Below are positions 20,597 to 31,789 of a DNA stretch of 64,000 nucleotides, piece after piece. The position numbers were made by a program, and so were the translations under genes. The notes beneath the pieces were generated by a model. That model was not told the origin of the DNA. It made no database searches and was given only the letters and a program-made list of their open reading frames with translations. Positions within the stretch are counted from its first letter, which is position 1; each line of letters starts with the position of its first letter. Origin of the DNA: Dicyema japonicum (lineage: Eukaryota > Dicyemida > Rhombozoa > Dicyemidae); contig RDEW01000026.1 of assembly GCA_011109175.1 (NCBI GenBank), forward strand, positions 862,156 to 926,155, in the 5' to 3' direction.

Positions 20597-20965
20597 CGGA
20601 AAAAAAGTCAAGTCCGTAAGGGGAAAAAAAGTCAATTCGTCTTTTTTTAGTTTATATCGTATTTTTATAGCATTAATAGCATCTTTTAATTTTTAACATT
20701 TTTTTCAACACTTGACTTTTTTTCCATTTGACTTTTATCAATTATCTTAAATTTTCCCTTATAAATTTTCGAAATTTAGCGCAAAACGGAAAAAAAGTCA
20801 AGTCCGTGATCAGCGGACTTGACTTTTTTTCCGCTTTGGTACAATCGCTTTGACTAAATCAATTTAAGAATTTCAAGGTAATAATAAATTGACTTGACTT
20901 TTTTCGCTTTGGTTTAATCTTTTTGACTTAATCAATATACGGATTTCAAGGTTGTAATCAAGCGT
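20597..20965. repeat. Cluster of inverted and direct 20-mers with a perfect hairpin
   Basis: The 20-mer CGGAAAAAAAGTCAAGTCCG occurs perfectly at 20597-20616 and 20787-20806. Its exact reverse complement lies at 20814-20833, so 20787-20833 is a perfect hairpin with a 7-nt loop (TGATCAG). Degenerate copies occur at about 20621, 20712 (reverse) and 20893 (reverse). A 75-78 bp unit following it (CGCTTTGG... to ...TTTCAAGGT) is tandemly repeated at about 20831 and 20908. It resembles the ends of a small non-autonomous transposon (MITE) or a folded non-coding unit. No gene is seen in it. Confidence 0.75.
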
Positions 20966-21179
20966 ATTTTAAATATTATGCTTGCCGCAAAAATAAGAGA
21001 CAAAATGGAGATATCAACTAACAAGGAGGAAAGAAAATTTGTTTTAAGGGTTATATGTATACAAAGCACTCGGTGACCAAAAAACTATGTAGTAATTCCA
21101 TAGTACACATTTTCTGTCAATAAATTTTTACCAAATGGGGTCGTACATGAATCCTGACTGTCACCAATTATCCTCAACC

Positions 21180-21912
21180 TTTTTATGAGCAATATGCCTT
21201 TCCATAGCAGCAACAACACTCTGATCCTCGCTTATGCTCACGACATAATCTTGGCAACAAGAGACCAGTATATTCACACATCGGGTACCCGCTTACAAGA
21301 TTTACTGGACAACCTGAACTGTTGGATTATGAGGAAGCTATTAGACACAAGTCCTGAAAACTCTAACACAATGATTTTTACTTCAAACAGAAGACATTTT
21401 TACACTTAATGGAATGTCAATCCTTTCTGCTAACTCTATCAAAATACTGGGGATCATATAAGACCTCCTTATGACTTTCAGAAAACATGCCAGCAACGTC
21501 ATTTCTTTCCAACGAAAACTAAATTTTGTAAAATTACTTCTCGGATACTACAAAGGCTGTTTCTACGCAACAAGCCACCTTTATACGTTATACATTCAAC
21601 CGACAATCAGCTACTGCTGTGCGGCATAGGGAACAAACCAATACGAACCTAAAGAAGATCAATGTCTTCCAAGAAACAGTCACGAGGGCCCTACAAAGGT
21701 TCTACTCATCAATAATGCCAACTCCGTTCGAGGAACTTTTGAGGAAAACGGAAGACCAATTGAAATCTCCAAAATTCCGAAAAGTGTCTCATTCATACTG
21801 GAATTGCGTAAGTTCTCGGGTGGAACACCGAGAAAGGATGAGACGACTGCTTAAGGAGACTGAGATCACCTGACTGCCATTCCCGGTGATTCTTGGTTCT
21901 AAATAAATAAAT
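21180..21912 (+). pseudogene. Jockey-like LINE family C, reverse transcriptase C-terminal part
   Basis: Reads NTLILAYAHDIILATRDQYI (catalytic YADD changed to YAHD), GTRLQDLLDNLNCWIMRKLL, then in other frames RKHASNVISFQRKLNFVK and a C-terminus HRERMRRLLKETEIT-stop, followed by GGTTCTAAATAAATAAAT. The parallel copy at 40880-41490 has an intact YADDL. 5'-truncated, frame-broken. Confidence 0.7.
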
Positions 21913-22043
21913 GGGAGAGCCGACGCACAACTCTAAGATCAGAAACCTTGGAGATGTTGCCAAATATTTAACTTTACATTAGTCAAGCCTTTGGGAAGTA
22001 CAATTTTTTAAAACTGCAAAAATTAAATTTGAATGAGAATTTG

Positions 22044-22426
22044 ATGTTGCAAAATTCATTTCACTTTTTAATCCAGAAATTTCAAAACAATACGAAAAGC
22101 CCAGTAAAACAACGATCGACAATTTATAACAGAAGGATATTCTATACGACCCCTGAGAGATTCTATAAGTCGGATGATGTCAACATCTTTGAGTTTTTAT
22201 AAACCATGAAGGGGGCATTCTATGGACATTTTTAGATTGTTTGTGTTATTGCCAAGCTCTGTATTGACTGAAACAATTCTGTGACTTCTCTTCAAGAAAT
22301 ATTCAGGAAAATACGACCGAAAATGGAAAGCAATGAACTCCGAAAACCCTAGCGACAAACAGATCGCTGAATACTACATTTACCATTATTTCCCTAAGTC
22401 ATATTACTCAAATCTTAAATTATATC
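22044..22426 (+). CDS. Candidate small gene with basic N-terminus
   Basis: Start MLQNSFHFLIQKFQNNTKSP continues through IYNRRIFYTTPERFYKSDD. The first 40 residues lack acidic residues and are rich in Lys, Arg, Ser and Asn, as in mitochondrial presequences. After one or two possible short introns in 22183-22300 a second frame reads KYSGKYDRKWKAMNSENPSD, QIAEYYIYHYFPKSYYS and stops at about 22426. The splice path between is unresolved. I do not recognise it. A Tigger-type end begins 25 bp downstream. Confidence 0.35.
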
Positions 22427-22451
22427 AATAACCTCACTGCGGACTATACTA

Positions 22452-22530
22452 CAGTCAGACCTCGATTCGGAGAAAACCTCACTTTGGTTTTGGAACACCC
22501 CCAGATTTTTGAACGCTTGGTAGTATTTAG
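22452..22530 (+). mobile_element. Tigger/pogo-like terminal repeat
   Basis: TA-CAGTCAGACCTCGATTCGG and the following TTTTGGAACACCCCC match the ends at 2813 and 58559 (CAGTCTAACCTC...TGGAACACC). No transposase frame follows, so it is a solo end or a non-autonomous copy. Confidence 0.5.
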
Positions 22531-22701
22531 TAGAAATGGAAAAGACCAAAAACGTCGACGTGGAACAAAATTAATTATAACTTATTTAATGGTTTAATTT
22601 AAAAAAATTTCACTTTGACTTGTCATTCTTAAGATGAGTCTAAAATACCAAGAAAAACTGCCAGGCCCAAAAACTGCCGCATGCCAAATAACACTCTAAA
22701 C

Positions 22702-24343
22702 CAGGGGTCTAAATCAATCCAGATCGATCGTAAGGGGGTCGAAAATGAAATATTTGGGGGTCGAAAATAAATTTAATATATTTAATCTTTTTCAATTTAA
22801 ATTAAGTTAGTTTAAAGTGGAAAACCTTTGTTCTTTAAAATTTTTAAAATTACCATGCTTGTTTTTGTTGTCGTCCTTCTACATTAAAAATTCGTCAATA
22901 TAAAAATGAATATTTGGCATTTGGATTTATAAAAAATTCTTTTGATAATAGACCACATTGTTTACTGTGTAATAAGTCATTATCAAATGATGCAATGAAA
23001 CCGTCCAAATTGTTGGATCATCTTAGGAGAAAACATTCGGATAAAAAAGATAAACCATTAGAGTATTTTGAAGAATTAAAGGATTCTTTTCGTAAACAAA
23101 AAACGATTGAAACTGTTTTTACAAATAGTAGTGAAAGAAACAATAGTTGTTGTTATTTTAAATTATATTTAGAAGGACTAATTGCATCCTATAAAATTGC
23201 AATGATTATTGCAAAAAATGAGAGTTCCAATGATTCAATTCGCCGCAGGATTGACGAAATGTCAGATAATGTTGAACATATTTTATGTGAAAGGCTTAAA
23301 AATACTATTTTTTCGCTTCAAATTGACGAAAGTCATATATGTGATAACCAATCAATTCTAATGGGATATGTCAGGTTAATCTTATTAGAAGCTTACGATA
23401 TAGATATTTTGACGATCATGCTCTTCTTACAGAAGATTTATTATTCGTCAAATATTTGGAAACTGATACGACTGGATTTTCTATTTTTTTGTAGTTAAAT
23501 TATTTTTGGATGACAAGAAGATTCCATATGAAAATTTGGTTTCTTGTGCCACAGATGGTGCAATGTCTATGGTTGGAAAATATAAAGGATTTGCGGCATA
23601 TTTGAAAAAAATATGTCTAAATGTGATTCATATACATTGCGTTTTACATAGACAACATTTGGTTTCAAAAGCTCTTTCGCCAATTCTACATGAAACGTTA
23701 AATATAGTTATTAAAACCATAAACAAAATTAAAGCAAACAGCAAGTATGACCGTCTTTTAGAAAATTTTGCTATGAGGCTAAAACAACATATGTCCGTCT
23801 TGTGCTTCACACTGAGGTTATAGTTTCCAATTTTATTTTATAGTATCAAAGGGAAATGCATTAGAACGATTTTCAATATTGTTTGACACAATCGTAAATT
23901 TTCTTACTTCTGAGGGTGATAAAAATTTAGCAGATTTAATTGTATCGAAAAAGAAAGAAATTGTTTATTTGACTTGGATTTTTGGAAAATTTAATAAAGT
24001 TTCATTAGAACTTCAGGGAAAGTATGTGACGCTAATAGATTGTAAAAGAATTATTCAAATATTTATCAAAAAAATTAAGTTATATATATCAGTCACAGGG
24101 ATCCCAATGCTATTTAATTCTTTTTTTAATTATAGATTTATGCTAAGATACCAACTTAACATCGAGTATATACTTTTTTTTGTTTGATTTGATTATTAAC
24201 AATGAATTTATTTTAGATAATTAACTAATTTTACTTAGAATTGTCTGTTCTAAATAAAAAAGTTTTAAGGGGTCGATTAAATAATATGGGGGTCGAAAAA
24301 AAAGTCAAGGGGTCGACGAGCAAAAAAAGGTTGAGAACCCCTG
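22702..24343 (+). mobile_element. hAT transposon with TIRs and 8-bp target duplication
   Basis: The left end is CAGGGGTCTAAATC and the right end, read in reverse, is CAGGGGTTCTCAACCTTTT, a classical hAT terminal repeat. The element is flanked on both sides by the identical 8-mer CTCTAAAC (22694-22701 and 24344-24351), the diagnostic hAT target duplication. It is about 1.64 kb and carries a broken ZBED5-like transposase. The perfect duplication suggests a fairly young or protected insertion. Confidence 0.92.
22914..24187 (+). pseudogene. ZBED5/GTF2IRD2-like hAT transposase
   Basis: Three consecutive frames (22914-23498, 23506-23823, 23879-24187). The first has a BED-type finger (CLLCNKSLSNDAMKPSKLLD then H-x4-H) and the hAT blocks IAMIIAKNESSNDSIRRRID and FSLQIDESHI. 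The second carries VSCATDGAMSMVGKYKGFAA and HIHCVLHRQHLVSKAL, the CTDGA...HC..HR catalytic region. The third is near the C-terminal dimerisation region. The start is within a few residues of a normal ZBED5-like N-terminus. Stops and frame changes separate the parts, so it is inactive. Confidence 0.75.
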
Positions 24344-24689
24344 CTCTAAACTGTCTTCTATGTAACGCATCGAGAGCCATCGATTCCACAATCGAACAGG
24401 CCCAAGTACCAGCAATATATGTTAGTATTCACAAATGCATTAATCATGCACATCCGTAGATTATGATTTAAATAAATTATATTAATGCTAAGAACAGGAA
24501 TGCTGTTTGTGATCTTAATGAGCAGATGCTCAAAATTCAAACCAAGAACAGCGGTTATTTCGTCGAATGGATCTCCAACAACGTCAAGACTGTCGTTTTT
24601 GATATTACCCTTCGTGGATTGATGATGTCTGCGACTTTTTTTGGAAACTCTACTGCCATCCAGAAACTTTTCAAGCGTTTATCAAAGCA

Positions 24690-24772
24690 ATTTATTTCTA
24701 TGTCCAGATACACTAAATTAGTTGTTTACTGTTAACTTCTTTCTCGGTGTATCCGGGTTAAAAATAAAGTAT
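24690..24772 (+). repeat. SINE2 3' end fragment
   Basis: About 80 bp matching the far end of the copy at 2945-3010 in reverse orientation, including GTTAACTTCTTTCTCGGTGT and ATCCGGGTTAAAAATAAA. Directly after it GACGTCCATTATGTGAG is repeated twice (24778-24815). Confidence 0.5.
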
Positions 24773-24845
24773 GTGGCTACGTCCATTATGTGAGGACGTC
24801 CATTATGTGAGGACCATTTAACTTCCTGTTTAAATTATGTTGAGC

Positions 24846-25875
24846 CTAATTTAAGTCAACAAATATACAACTACAATGTATTTTTGTTTTCAGCTTCCTC
24901 AATACAAAAGAGTCGCAACTCTCGACCATTTTAGTGATATAGGCCGCGGATTCCTTGAAACTTAAAGGATATTGCTTGATGTTTGCACTTCTCTTCAGTC
25001 AATGGAATTATCGAGTTGTCCCTATTCACTGAATATCTTAATTATTTGAATTGCTTCTCGTATTAATTCCACCAGAACCATATTTTATAATTGATATTTT
25101 CAAAAAATACTATATATAAGTTTTATTTTTTTAATTAATTTTTTACAATGAAATATTTTCTGAAAAAAATATTTTTTTCGTATTTGAGCACTGGACTGTG
25201 ACATTTAATATCCACTTGATCTTGCCCAGCCCACGTGGGAGAGTAGGTTTGAGACCATTACTACAAATAGTTGATACAAGTGTTCGATATCCCCGATTTT
25301 TACTAAAAATAAAAATACACTTATCAAGATAACGGATAGTATTTTCTAATACGAACTCGTAAATTGAAGAACTCTCAACACCTCTTTCTAAGAAAACTAA
25401 AGGGGAGCTGAAAATTAACAGAGTTGCTTGATCTATTAAGGCATAGTTAATGTCATCTCTTCAAGGCCCCTATTAATGGACTTGGAAGACATAGATACGC
25501 AAATGTCTCGGTTTGTACTTGGATAAGTCTGCTTGGGAGGAATAACTGATTCCTGGGAGAGGTGTTACTTTTCATTCAGCCACCGGTATCCTCCACTTAA
25601 GGGGCTGGGAGTAAATATACAGACACATATGAAACATTCCACCCATTTAGCAACAGTATTCATTCTAATGATGAACCTCTCTAGCATCAAAAAAATTGGT
25701 GTAAGTGCATTGTGAAAAAAAATATAACATTTTCAATAAAGGAAACTGCAATCATCTCACGCATGGCCTAAATTCTAAGAACTTTAGCAACTCGTCATTG
25801 AGACGGGCAAGGGAATTATAGATCCCGTTCGCCTGATTTATTTAAAGTTCAATAAGAGGTTCTCTCATTTTAGTT
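24846..25875 (-). CDS. Unrecognised minus-strand gene with probable microintrons
   Basis: Several coding-like blocks follow one another on the minus strand: MREPLIEL then NQANGIYNSLARLNDELLKF (about 25870-25770), a long open block ALIDQATLLIFSSPLVFLER ... SIYEFVLENTIRYLDKC (about 25450-25150, about 100 codons), and NSIIPLTEE joined through a 28-nt GT-AG stretch to FKESAAYITKMVESCDSFVL ending at 24846. I could not assemble one continuous frame across 25750-25450. The composition (helical, leucine-rich) is protein-like and unlike the neighbouring TE relics. No family recognised. Confidence 0.4.
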
Positions 25876-26044
25876 TCCCGAAAGTAAATTAAACCAGCAA
25901 CAAAAAGTCCCAGCAACATAACCACGTGGGCATCAAAAACCCAAAATCGAGCCAATAAATACAAAATCCAACAGCACCACAAGATCAACTAATCAACCAC
26001 GTGGTAACACTCTACTTAGGTAGGAAATATAAAAAGGAAGTAAA

Positions 26045-26730
26045 TCATTTGATATTATAAGCACAGTTTCTCTCCACTACAAGTCCCTTCCACGAGCTCA
26101 ATATATCCACCACCCTCTTCCAGTAATTATCATCCCTTATTCTGCAACTTATAAAAGTCTCCCCCAATTTTCATAATATCCCAAAACCTACACTTACATC
26201 ACCGTCTACCATTTTTCCGCAGTCTTCGTATTTCCATCATCCTATTCACGTTTACCACGTGTTCTGTATGCCTCAAAATATTCAACATTCCTTCAGATCA
26301 CTAAATGGGTCACTTTCTTTCGGCGGAACTTTTATGGACATTGTTGACATAAAGGGACATCCTTTGAAGGGTTTCTGAGGTTCCTTCTTAGAGATGATCT
26401 CCCAGACGTGCTCTATCAATTGATTGTCGGTAGTGATCTGTTCCATGTAGTTCTAAAGTGATAAAAACGGTAAACCTTGAATTTTCGCTCACGGACTGGA
26501 ATTTTTTCTATATTTAGGATCAATTCAAGGATTGATTGTACATTATGAGAGACTTTGGGATTGTTTAGGGAGTCGTTGATATTCTTGACATTTTATTAGT
26601 GGTTTACCTTGCGAAATAATTCTCGTTGGTTCATTATAGCACGTTTTTTACTGGCATTAAAGCAGTTGTGTTTTCGTCCTGCAAGCTGGCTGGAATCATA
26701 AAAATTTAATACTCGAACTTTATCCTGCAT
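26045..26730 (-). CDS. Intact 184-residue microintron gene, function unknown
   Basis: Start MQDKVRVLNFYDSSQLAGRK at 26730. Removing introns 26584-26607 (24 nt), 26453-26475 (23), 26291-26313 (23) and 26142-26202 (61) leaves exactly 185 codons ending at 26045. The reading is uninterrupted: QRELFRK-NINDSLNNPKVSH, IPVRERKFK-NYMEQITTDN, KVPPKERMLNILRHTEHVVN, RRLRKNGRRIRDDNYWKRVV, SSWKGLVVERNC. It is hydrophilic with no signal or membrane segment. The Leu-rich helices followed by RRLRKN and WK vaguely recall the TFIIS N-terminal (LW) domain, but too weakly for a call. The perfect frame across five exons makes this a confident gene of unknown role. Confidence 0.75.
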
Positions 26731-26989
26731 TCTATGCAAAAGACAAATTGGAATTTACAGAAACGGTAATGATTTTTTATTTGTCTTTGTATTAGGAGTA
26801 CTCCACATTCAGAACAAACAAAATGATACACATTCAGAACAAACACAATGACACACATTCATCCACAATAACTATTTTATTAAAATTTTAAATTATTATT
26901 ATTTTAAATCAACTTTTATTTTAGTAATATTTAAAATATAATATTTCTATAATTCCGTTGTATTTAATACATTAGCAATATTTAAGATC

Positions 26990-27262
26990 AGGTAGATTAG
27001 TGGCTAGTGCTTTCGTTCTAGTCGCTATTGGTTGTGGGTTTGATTCCTACGATGTTAACTGCCTAGTCGAAGTATTCCTTTTTGCTTCCTGTCAATTTTT
27101 AATAGATCACCTGTTTATGAAACACTCAATGTCTGACTGGAATCCAAAAAGGATCTACCTCTTCTCTACTCCACTGGAGGGGTTCCCACAATGGCGGATA
27201 TGGACGTGTTGCTTGAGTTTGGTAACTGGATGTACCTTAATTAGACTTCAACTTGCAATCTT
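26990..27262 (+). mobile_element. SINE2 copy with tRNA-like head
   Basis: The head reads TTAGTGGCTAGTGCTTTCG then GGTTGTGGGTTTGATTCCTA, plausible pol III A and B boxes. The body shares AATAGATCACCTG, AAAGGATC and CCACTGGAGGGGTTCCCACA with the reverse-oriented copy at 2945-3250. This copy suggests that SINE2 is also tRNA-derived. Directly upstream (26790-26850) is a short doublet, CACATTCAGAACAAAC repeated at about 26 bp. Confidence 0.5.
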
Positions 27263-27299
27263 TGGTAAGCCTAGCTCAAACAGTCACAACTAATCATTC

Positions 27300-29335
27300 C
27301 AAGGAGTTAACCTAAGGGAGAACTGATTGTGTCGACGAAATCCATCCTCCAATAATCAATTACAGACTTCTGTTTCTAAAAGGAGGCGGAGAAATAGGTC
27401 CACCTTCTACTTTCATCACACGTCCTACCCTCGCGTACATCACTTTATTCTTAAGGGAAGAGTTCTCATAATCTTTTTGAGTAATATTGTCTTGTCTTTT
27501 GATTTCAGTTTTGTTTACATTTACGCTGAGAAACCATTTCTCAAGCTCTGTTGAAGTGCGGTCGCGTCCCGTGATACGAAATCCACATCATCCGCATAAG
27601 ATGTCTTTTCTAATCGTTGTTTTGAAACTGCGGGAAGTTGCTGTTTCTGTCCTCACAGATAGTCTTGTGTTCGCAAGTAGTAGTCTGATTATCCTAACCG
27701 ACGATTCATCCAATATTTGCTCAAGCACATTCATCAGTTTCTGTCTGTTTATTAAGTCAAAAGCTCTGGAGAGATCTATTCCCAACATGGTTGTTGCGCT
27801 CTTGAATCTTTGGTGCGTTGCACAGCGCCATCTATGGCTCCATACAATGTCCGCCGTATACATCCCTTCTCGGAACCCACTTTGCCTAGCTGGTAAGTAT
27901 AGATCCGCCACACCCTTTATCCGGCTCAGTGCAATGTTTGCCAGCACTTTGCGTATCGAGTTCAGAAGTATGATCGGGAGGAGATTTTCTACTGGTCCTT
28001 TTGCTTTGTTTGGTTTTTGTATGGGTAATAATAATCCATTTCCTAGATCAGTATTAGTTTCAACGATGTCATTCAGGATTTTGTTTCACTAAGTTTTTTG
28101 TTGGCATATTTAAAAGCTCAGGGCTTATGTTGTCTGGCCCTGCACTCTTGTTGTTTCTTCAGTTTATTTAGCTAATTCCACTCTTCCACTGTGATTGGGA
28201 TTTTTAGCCCTTTGTCTCCTTGGAAAGGGGGAAATCATTATTCTTATTCAACAGTTTCAAAGTGTGCAATTAATTCGCTTTTTCTTCGGGTTACCACGAA
28301 TTTTACATCTTTGTCTTTGATGTGAAGGGTTTTGTCATTCTTTGTCCGCAGCAGCCGTAAAGCCGCAACATCCTTGAATTGTCTTTAGGCATTCCACATC
28401 TTTAATAGGATGTAATAATTTCCCGTGAATGTTGTCTGTTCATTTTTTTGATTTTCCAGTTTAGTTCCCGTTGTTGGATTTTAAGCTCTTTTTATACTCT
28501 GATGTTTGCCGCTTTTAGCCTAGCTCTCTGCAATGCTTGCCATATCTGGACGTTCGGGTGGTGATCCAATTTTAGGGCGTGATGATTTCGACTCCAAGGC
28601 ATACATCAGCAGAATTGGAGATTGTCTGCTTTGTTTGACACCATCGAGTTCGTACTGATGATCCAGTACGGTTTCCTTGAGAGTCTTGATTTGTTCGTGA
28701 TATTTTACTAACCACAATTTTTCTGTCTGAAAGTATATATTGGACCTTTATCTCGCCTTCTTCGCGTTTCAATATATTTTTTCCCAGTCAAATGTTTTTT
28801 TACAGACAGTTCTGCAATAACGATCGTATGGTCGCTGTCAGTTGTTGAAACCTGGTAGGAACGTGCATCATTTAGCAAGTGTTTATCAGTTTCGGCAGAT
28901 AATATAGTCGATTTGATTATATACATTCACGGTCTCCCCAACAGAGTTTTTACTTTGTCAGTGCCACGTTGTCTTGTAGCGAGCTGAGTGAGTGAAGGCT
29001 GTGTTGCACAGGAATAGGCTATTTGCCTCGCAGAGGTTCATCAGAAAGGCTCCCGATGCATTTCTCCTTCCACGCCCGTGTCTTCCAATAGAGGATTCTT
29101 CGACTCCCATTCGTATTCATATCTCCCGGAACAAATACAAGGGACGAGTTCTGAGTAGAATTTCTCGAGCTCACCAGGGGTCCTGATTACTCGCCCGCAG
29201 TGTGGTGCATAGACATTTATGATAGTTGATAGACTCAAACGGGCATAACTCATTTAGTTTGACTTGTAGGACACATATTCGGTCGTTGACTCTCCAATAG
29301 CGATTTAGTTTTTTTCTGAGTGACATTGACTACTT
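27300..29335 (-). pseudogene. Degraded RTE-like LINE copy
   Basis: The reverse strand carries RT pieces (27588-27947: RQSGFREGMYTADIVWSHRW, LGIDLSRAFDLINRQKLM) and endonuclease pieces (SLSTIINVYAPHCGRVIRTP at 29170-29230; TDSDHTIVIAELS at 28790-28840). The order endonuclease then RT matches the element at 3310-6285. Frames are heavily broken; it is a dead copy. Confidence 0.7.
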
Positions 29336-29349
29336 TACCAATTCTTTGG

Positions 29350-29668
29350 TTGATATAATAATAAAGCCTTTTCACCAGAGCCATAATATAGCTCCGCATA
29401 GGCAGGACACACACTTTATTTTAGTAAAGAGCAGTTAATTTTAACTAATCGTAGAACCAAGAAATGATCTTCACTTCTTTTTCTTATGTGAGTGTCCTTT
29501 CTAGACAATCCAGTTCCGCAGTGAGTATTCACTGATGACGGCGTCACTCGTCAAACCCTTTCTGCATCCTAGATGCGTGGAACCTTCCACCAGGTGAACA
29601 GAGGCGATATTCGAACCCGTAGCCTAAGCCAATTAAGCCCGACACCTAACCACTATGCCACCCGGCTA
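29350..29668 (-). mobile_element. tRNA-derived SINE1 copy
   Basis: Nearly full length on the minus strand: the head GTGGCATAGTGGTTAGGTGT, B-box GGGTTCGAATA, CACCTGGTGGAAGGTTCCAC and the tail GGCTCTGGTGAAAAGGC with TTATTATT. It lies only about 50 bp from the end of the Sec20 gene. I could not define a convincing target duplication. Confidence 0.85.
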
Positions 29669-29714
29669 TATTTTTAATTTAACCCATTTTTAATTTTTAT
29701 TTAAAATAATATTA

Positions 29715-30452
29715 TTATCCAAATATTCTAATTTTGATGATAAATAATATCGAAGAAAAGAAAAGAACAAAAGCGAGGACAAAAAGCACATTCATGGTCC
29801 TCTCTTTGTGGACAAACTTATACACCATTTTGCCGGCTAACGACGCTTTCCCACTGATTTGTTCCAATATGCTGACATTTCGGTTTATAAGATCAGAAGT
29901 ACAACTCAAAATTTGATTAATTTGATCACTCTGTTCTATTCTATTCATAATCAATGATTTCAGTGTATTCATATTCCCGGCGATCTTGACTGATGGATTC
30001 TCTTGACTGACCTCATTTAGTCTACATTTTTGTAATATTTACTTTCTCATTCTAACCTGCTCTACCACATTCACCAATCTTGGTTGTCCCGACGAATATG
30101 AGAGATTGGCCTTCCTTAATTTACCTGTAATCCTAATATAACCATGACATGTACATATTCAGTGAATTTGAGAATATATCCAACCTCTCAACAACATCAT
30201 TGCTGGGACTCACTGCAATGTGGGAGGGAAGTGTGTTTTTCAATCCCTTTGTCGTTATAATATTTACTTTTAAAATTTCCTTGCTGGAATTAATCATTTT
30301 AGTGGCCTTAATGTTTAAATCAGTGAATTCGTCATTATCAAGATTTTCATTACTAATTTTCTTATTTTAATTATTTTACGAACTTCTATTATGATTTGTA
30401 CGTCAATTTCGTTCTTTAATAGTTCCTTAAAGTACATATTCCTTTGACCCAT
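29715..30452 (-). CDS. BNIP1: Sec20/BNIP1-type SNARE
   Basis: Tail-anchored Q-SNARE for retrograde Golgi-to-ER fusion, by family. Splicing introns 30361-30383 (23 nt), 30133-30154 (22) and 30022-30042 (21) gives about 223 residues (human BNIP1 is of similar length). The start is MGQRNMYFKELLKNEIDVQI. Then come ITGKLRKANLSYSSGQ (the conserved LRKAN block), the SNARE-type helix SLIMNRIEQSDQINQILSC, NVSILEQISGKASLAGKMVY, and the tail anchor TMNVLFVLAFVLFFSSILFI ending IKIRIFG, as in BNIP1 '..LFFLATVLYIVKKRLF'. A further 21-nt in-frame GT-AG stretch (30247-30267) could be an extra intron. A SINE1 lies 50 bp downstream. Confidence 0.88.
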
Positions 30453-30599
30453 TTCACTAAATACTTCTCTATTTAAATTTTATTTATGAATTTATTAATA
30501 AAATATAACAAAATTAATATTTAAATATGATCAGAAGATTTCCGCATTAAAGTTATAAATTAATAAATTAAATTAAATATAAACAAAATTCCTCTCATA

Positions 30600-31620
30600 A
30601 AAAATGGTGCCATGAGGCTACCTGAGTGAAGACATCTCTTCCTTTCCATGGTGACGTTATAGGATCCACCATATTCAGGAGACACCCAATTTTTGGCCGA
30701 AATTCAAAAGGATCCATCTACTCATTCCACCCGGAAATAATTTCGCTCCCAGAAGACGAGTTTAGGAATTTACTTCAGCTCCCCCGACAAAGCCCTCTGG
30801 ATCACTGTAGTTTGGTGAGGGTTCTGCTGGAACGCGTCAGGATCAAGGAATTAGTTAGCTTGGTCTTTGGAATAATTTAATGTTTCCTGTCTACAGACGT
30901 AAACTAAATGATTTAAAAGATGTCCTCTGTTTCTTATGCAACCTCTCCGAGTAGACAGTACAACACACTTTGAATGTCCTGAATTAGTACACTCTTCGTC
31001 TGCCAAGACTGACCGGCCTTTGCTGCGTCCTACTTAATAGCCGCTGATCTCCTACAAGTTATTGAACCCAGGGTTACTTAAATAACTAAGGCTTGGGGTC
31101 CACACCTAGACCCTTCCTCCTTTTTAAGTTTCCTCAAAATAGCCGCCTCGCTACTTCTTCGTCTTAAAGTATGGAGTGAAAATGTCGTTGTGGACGTATG
31201 AAGATCCATATGACTACCACCCACTATCGTGGAAGTTTAGCGCGGGCCGGTCCCCAAAGCATATCTCTCTCAACGTGACGTTGAAAAACGCACATTCCTC
31301 TGCTGGCCAGCACTGTATTTGGAGTCGACTAGTCTCACCCGAATTGTTTTAAAAAGACTGAGGCACTAAAATGTCTTGATTAATTTGCTAATGAAGATAA
31401 TTTGCAAGATCCTGTTTTGAATGAGTATCGAAAGAACACTTCAAATATTTTCTTATGTTGTGCCGCAACGAGAGGCACCTTTTCTTCCATAAGGTGGGAG
31501 TCATCGGATCTCTTGAGCATAATCTTGTTCGTGATTGACTCCTGGCATTACATCTTTGGTATACCTTCCAAAATAATGCTTGGGCTTATTTAGCATTCTA
31601 ATGAGAATTCAACTTACTCT
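30600..31620 (+). other. Region with possible exons of an unrecognised gene
   Basis: About 30640-30800 reads FHGDVIGSTIFRRHPIFGRN and SFHPEIISLPEDEFRNLLQL before a 26-nt GT-AG stretch (about 30815-30840). KLNDLKDVLCFLCNLSE follows near 30905-30950. A 56-codon frame MSLWTYEDPYDYHPLSWKFS starts near 31181. Another block (31402-31593) contains LCCAATRGTFSSIRWESSDL. These are protein-like but I could not link them or name a family. Confidence 0.3.
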
Positions 31621-31789
31621 CATTTTAGTCTCTAAGCTTTTATCAACTTCTTTAGCAGATTTTTGACTTTGTAAGACAGACCAGTCATGTGGATTTACGT
31701 TTCTTATTATTTTAGTCCCTAGATTTTTTTATCACAATCTTCTTGAAATGCCAGGGAATTGAAATCATTGTTTCTTGGTATATGATTAG

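Noticed and set aside
27487-28092. Plus-strand 201-codon frame over the RTE copy
   Set aside because: It is antisense to clear reverse transcriptase motifs on the minus strand (STADIVWSHRW, LGIDLSRAFD), so it is a shadow frame.
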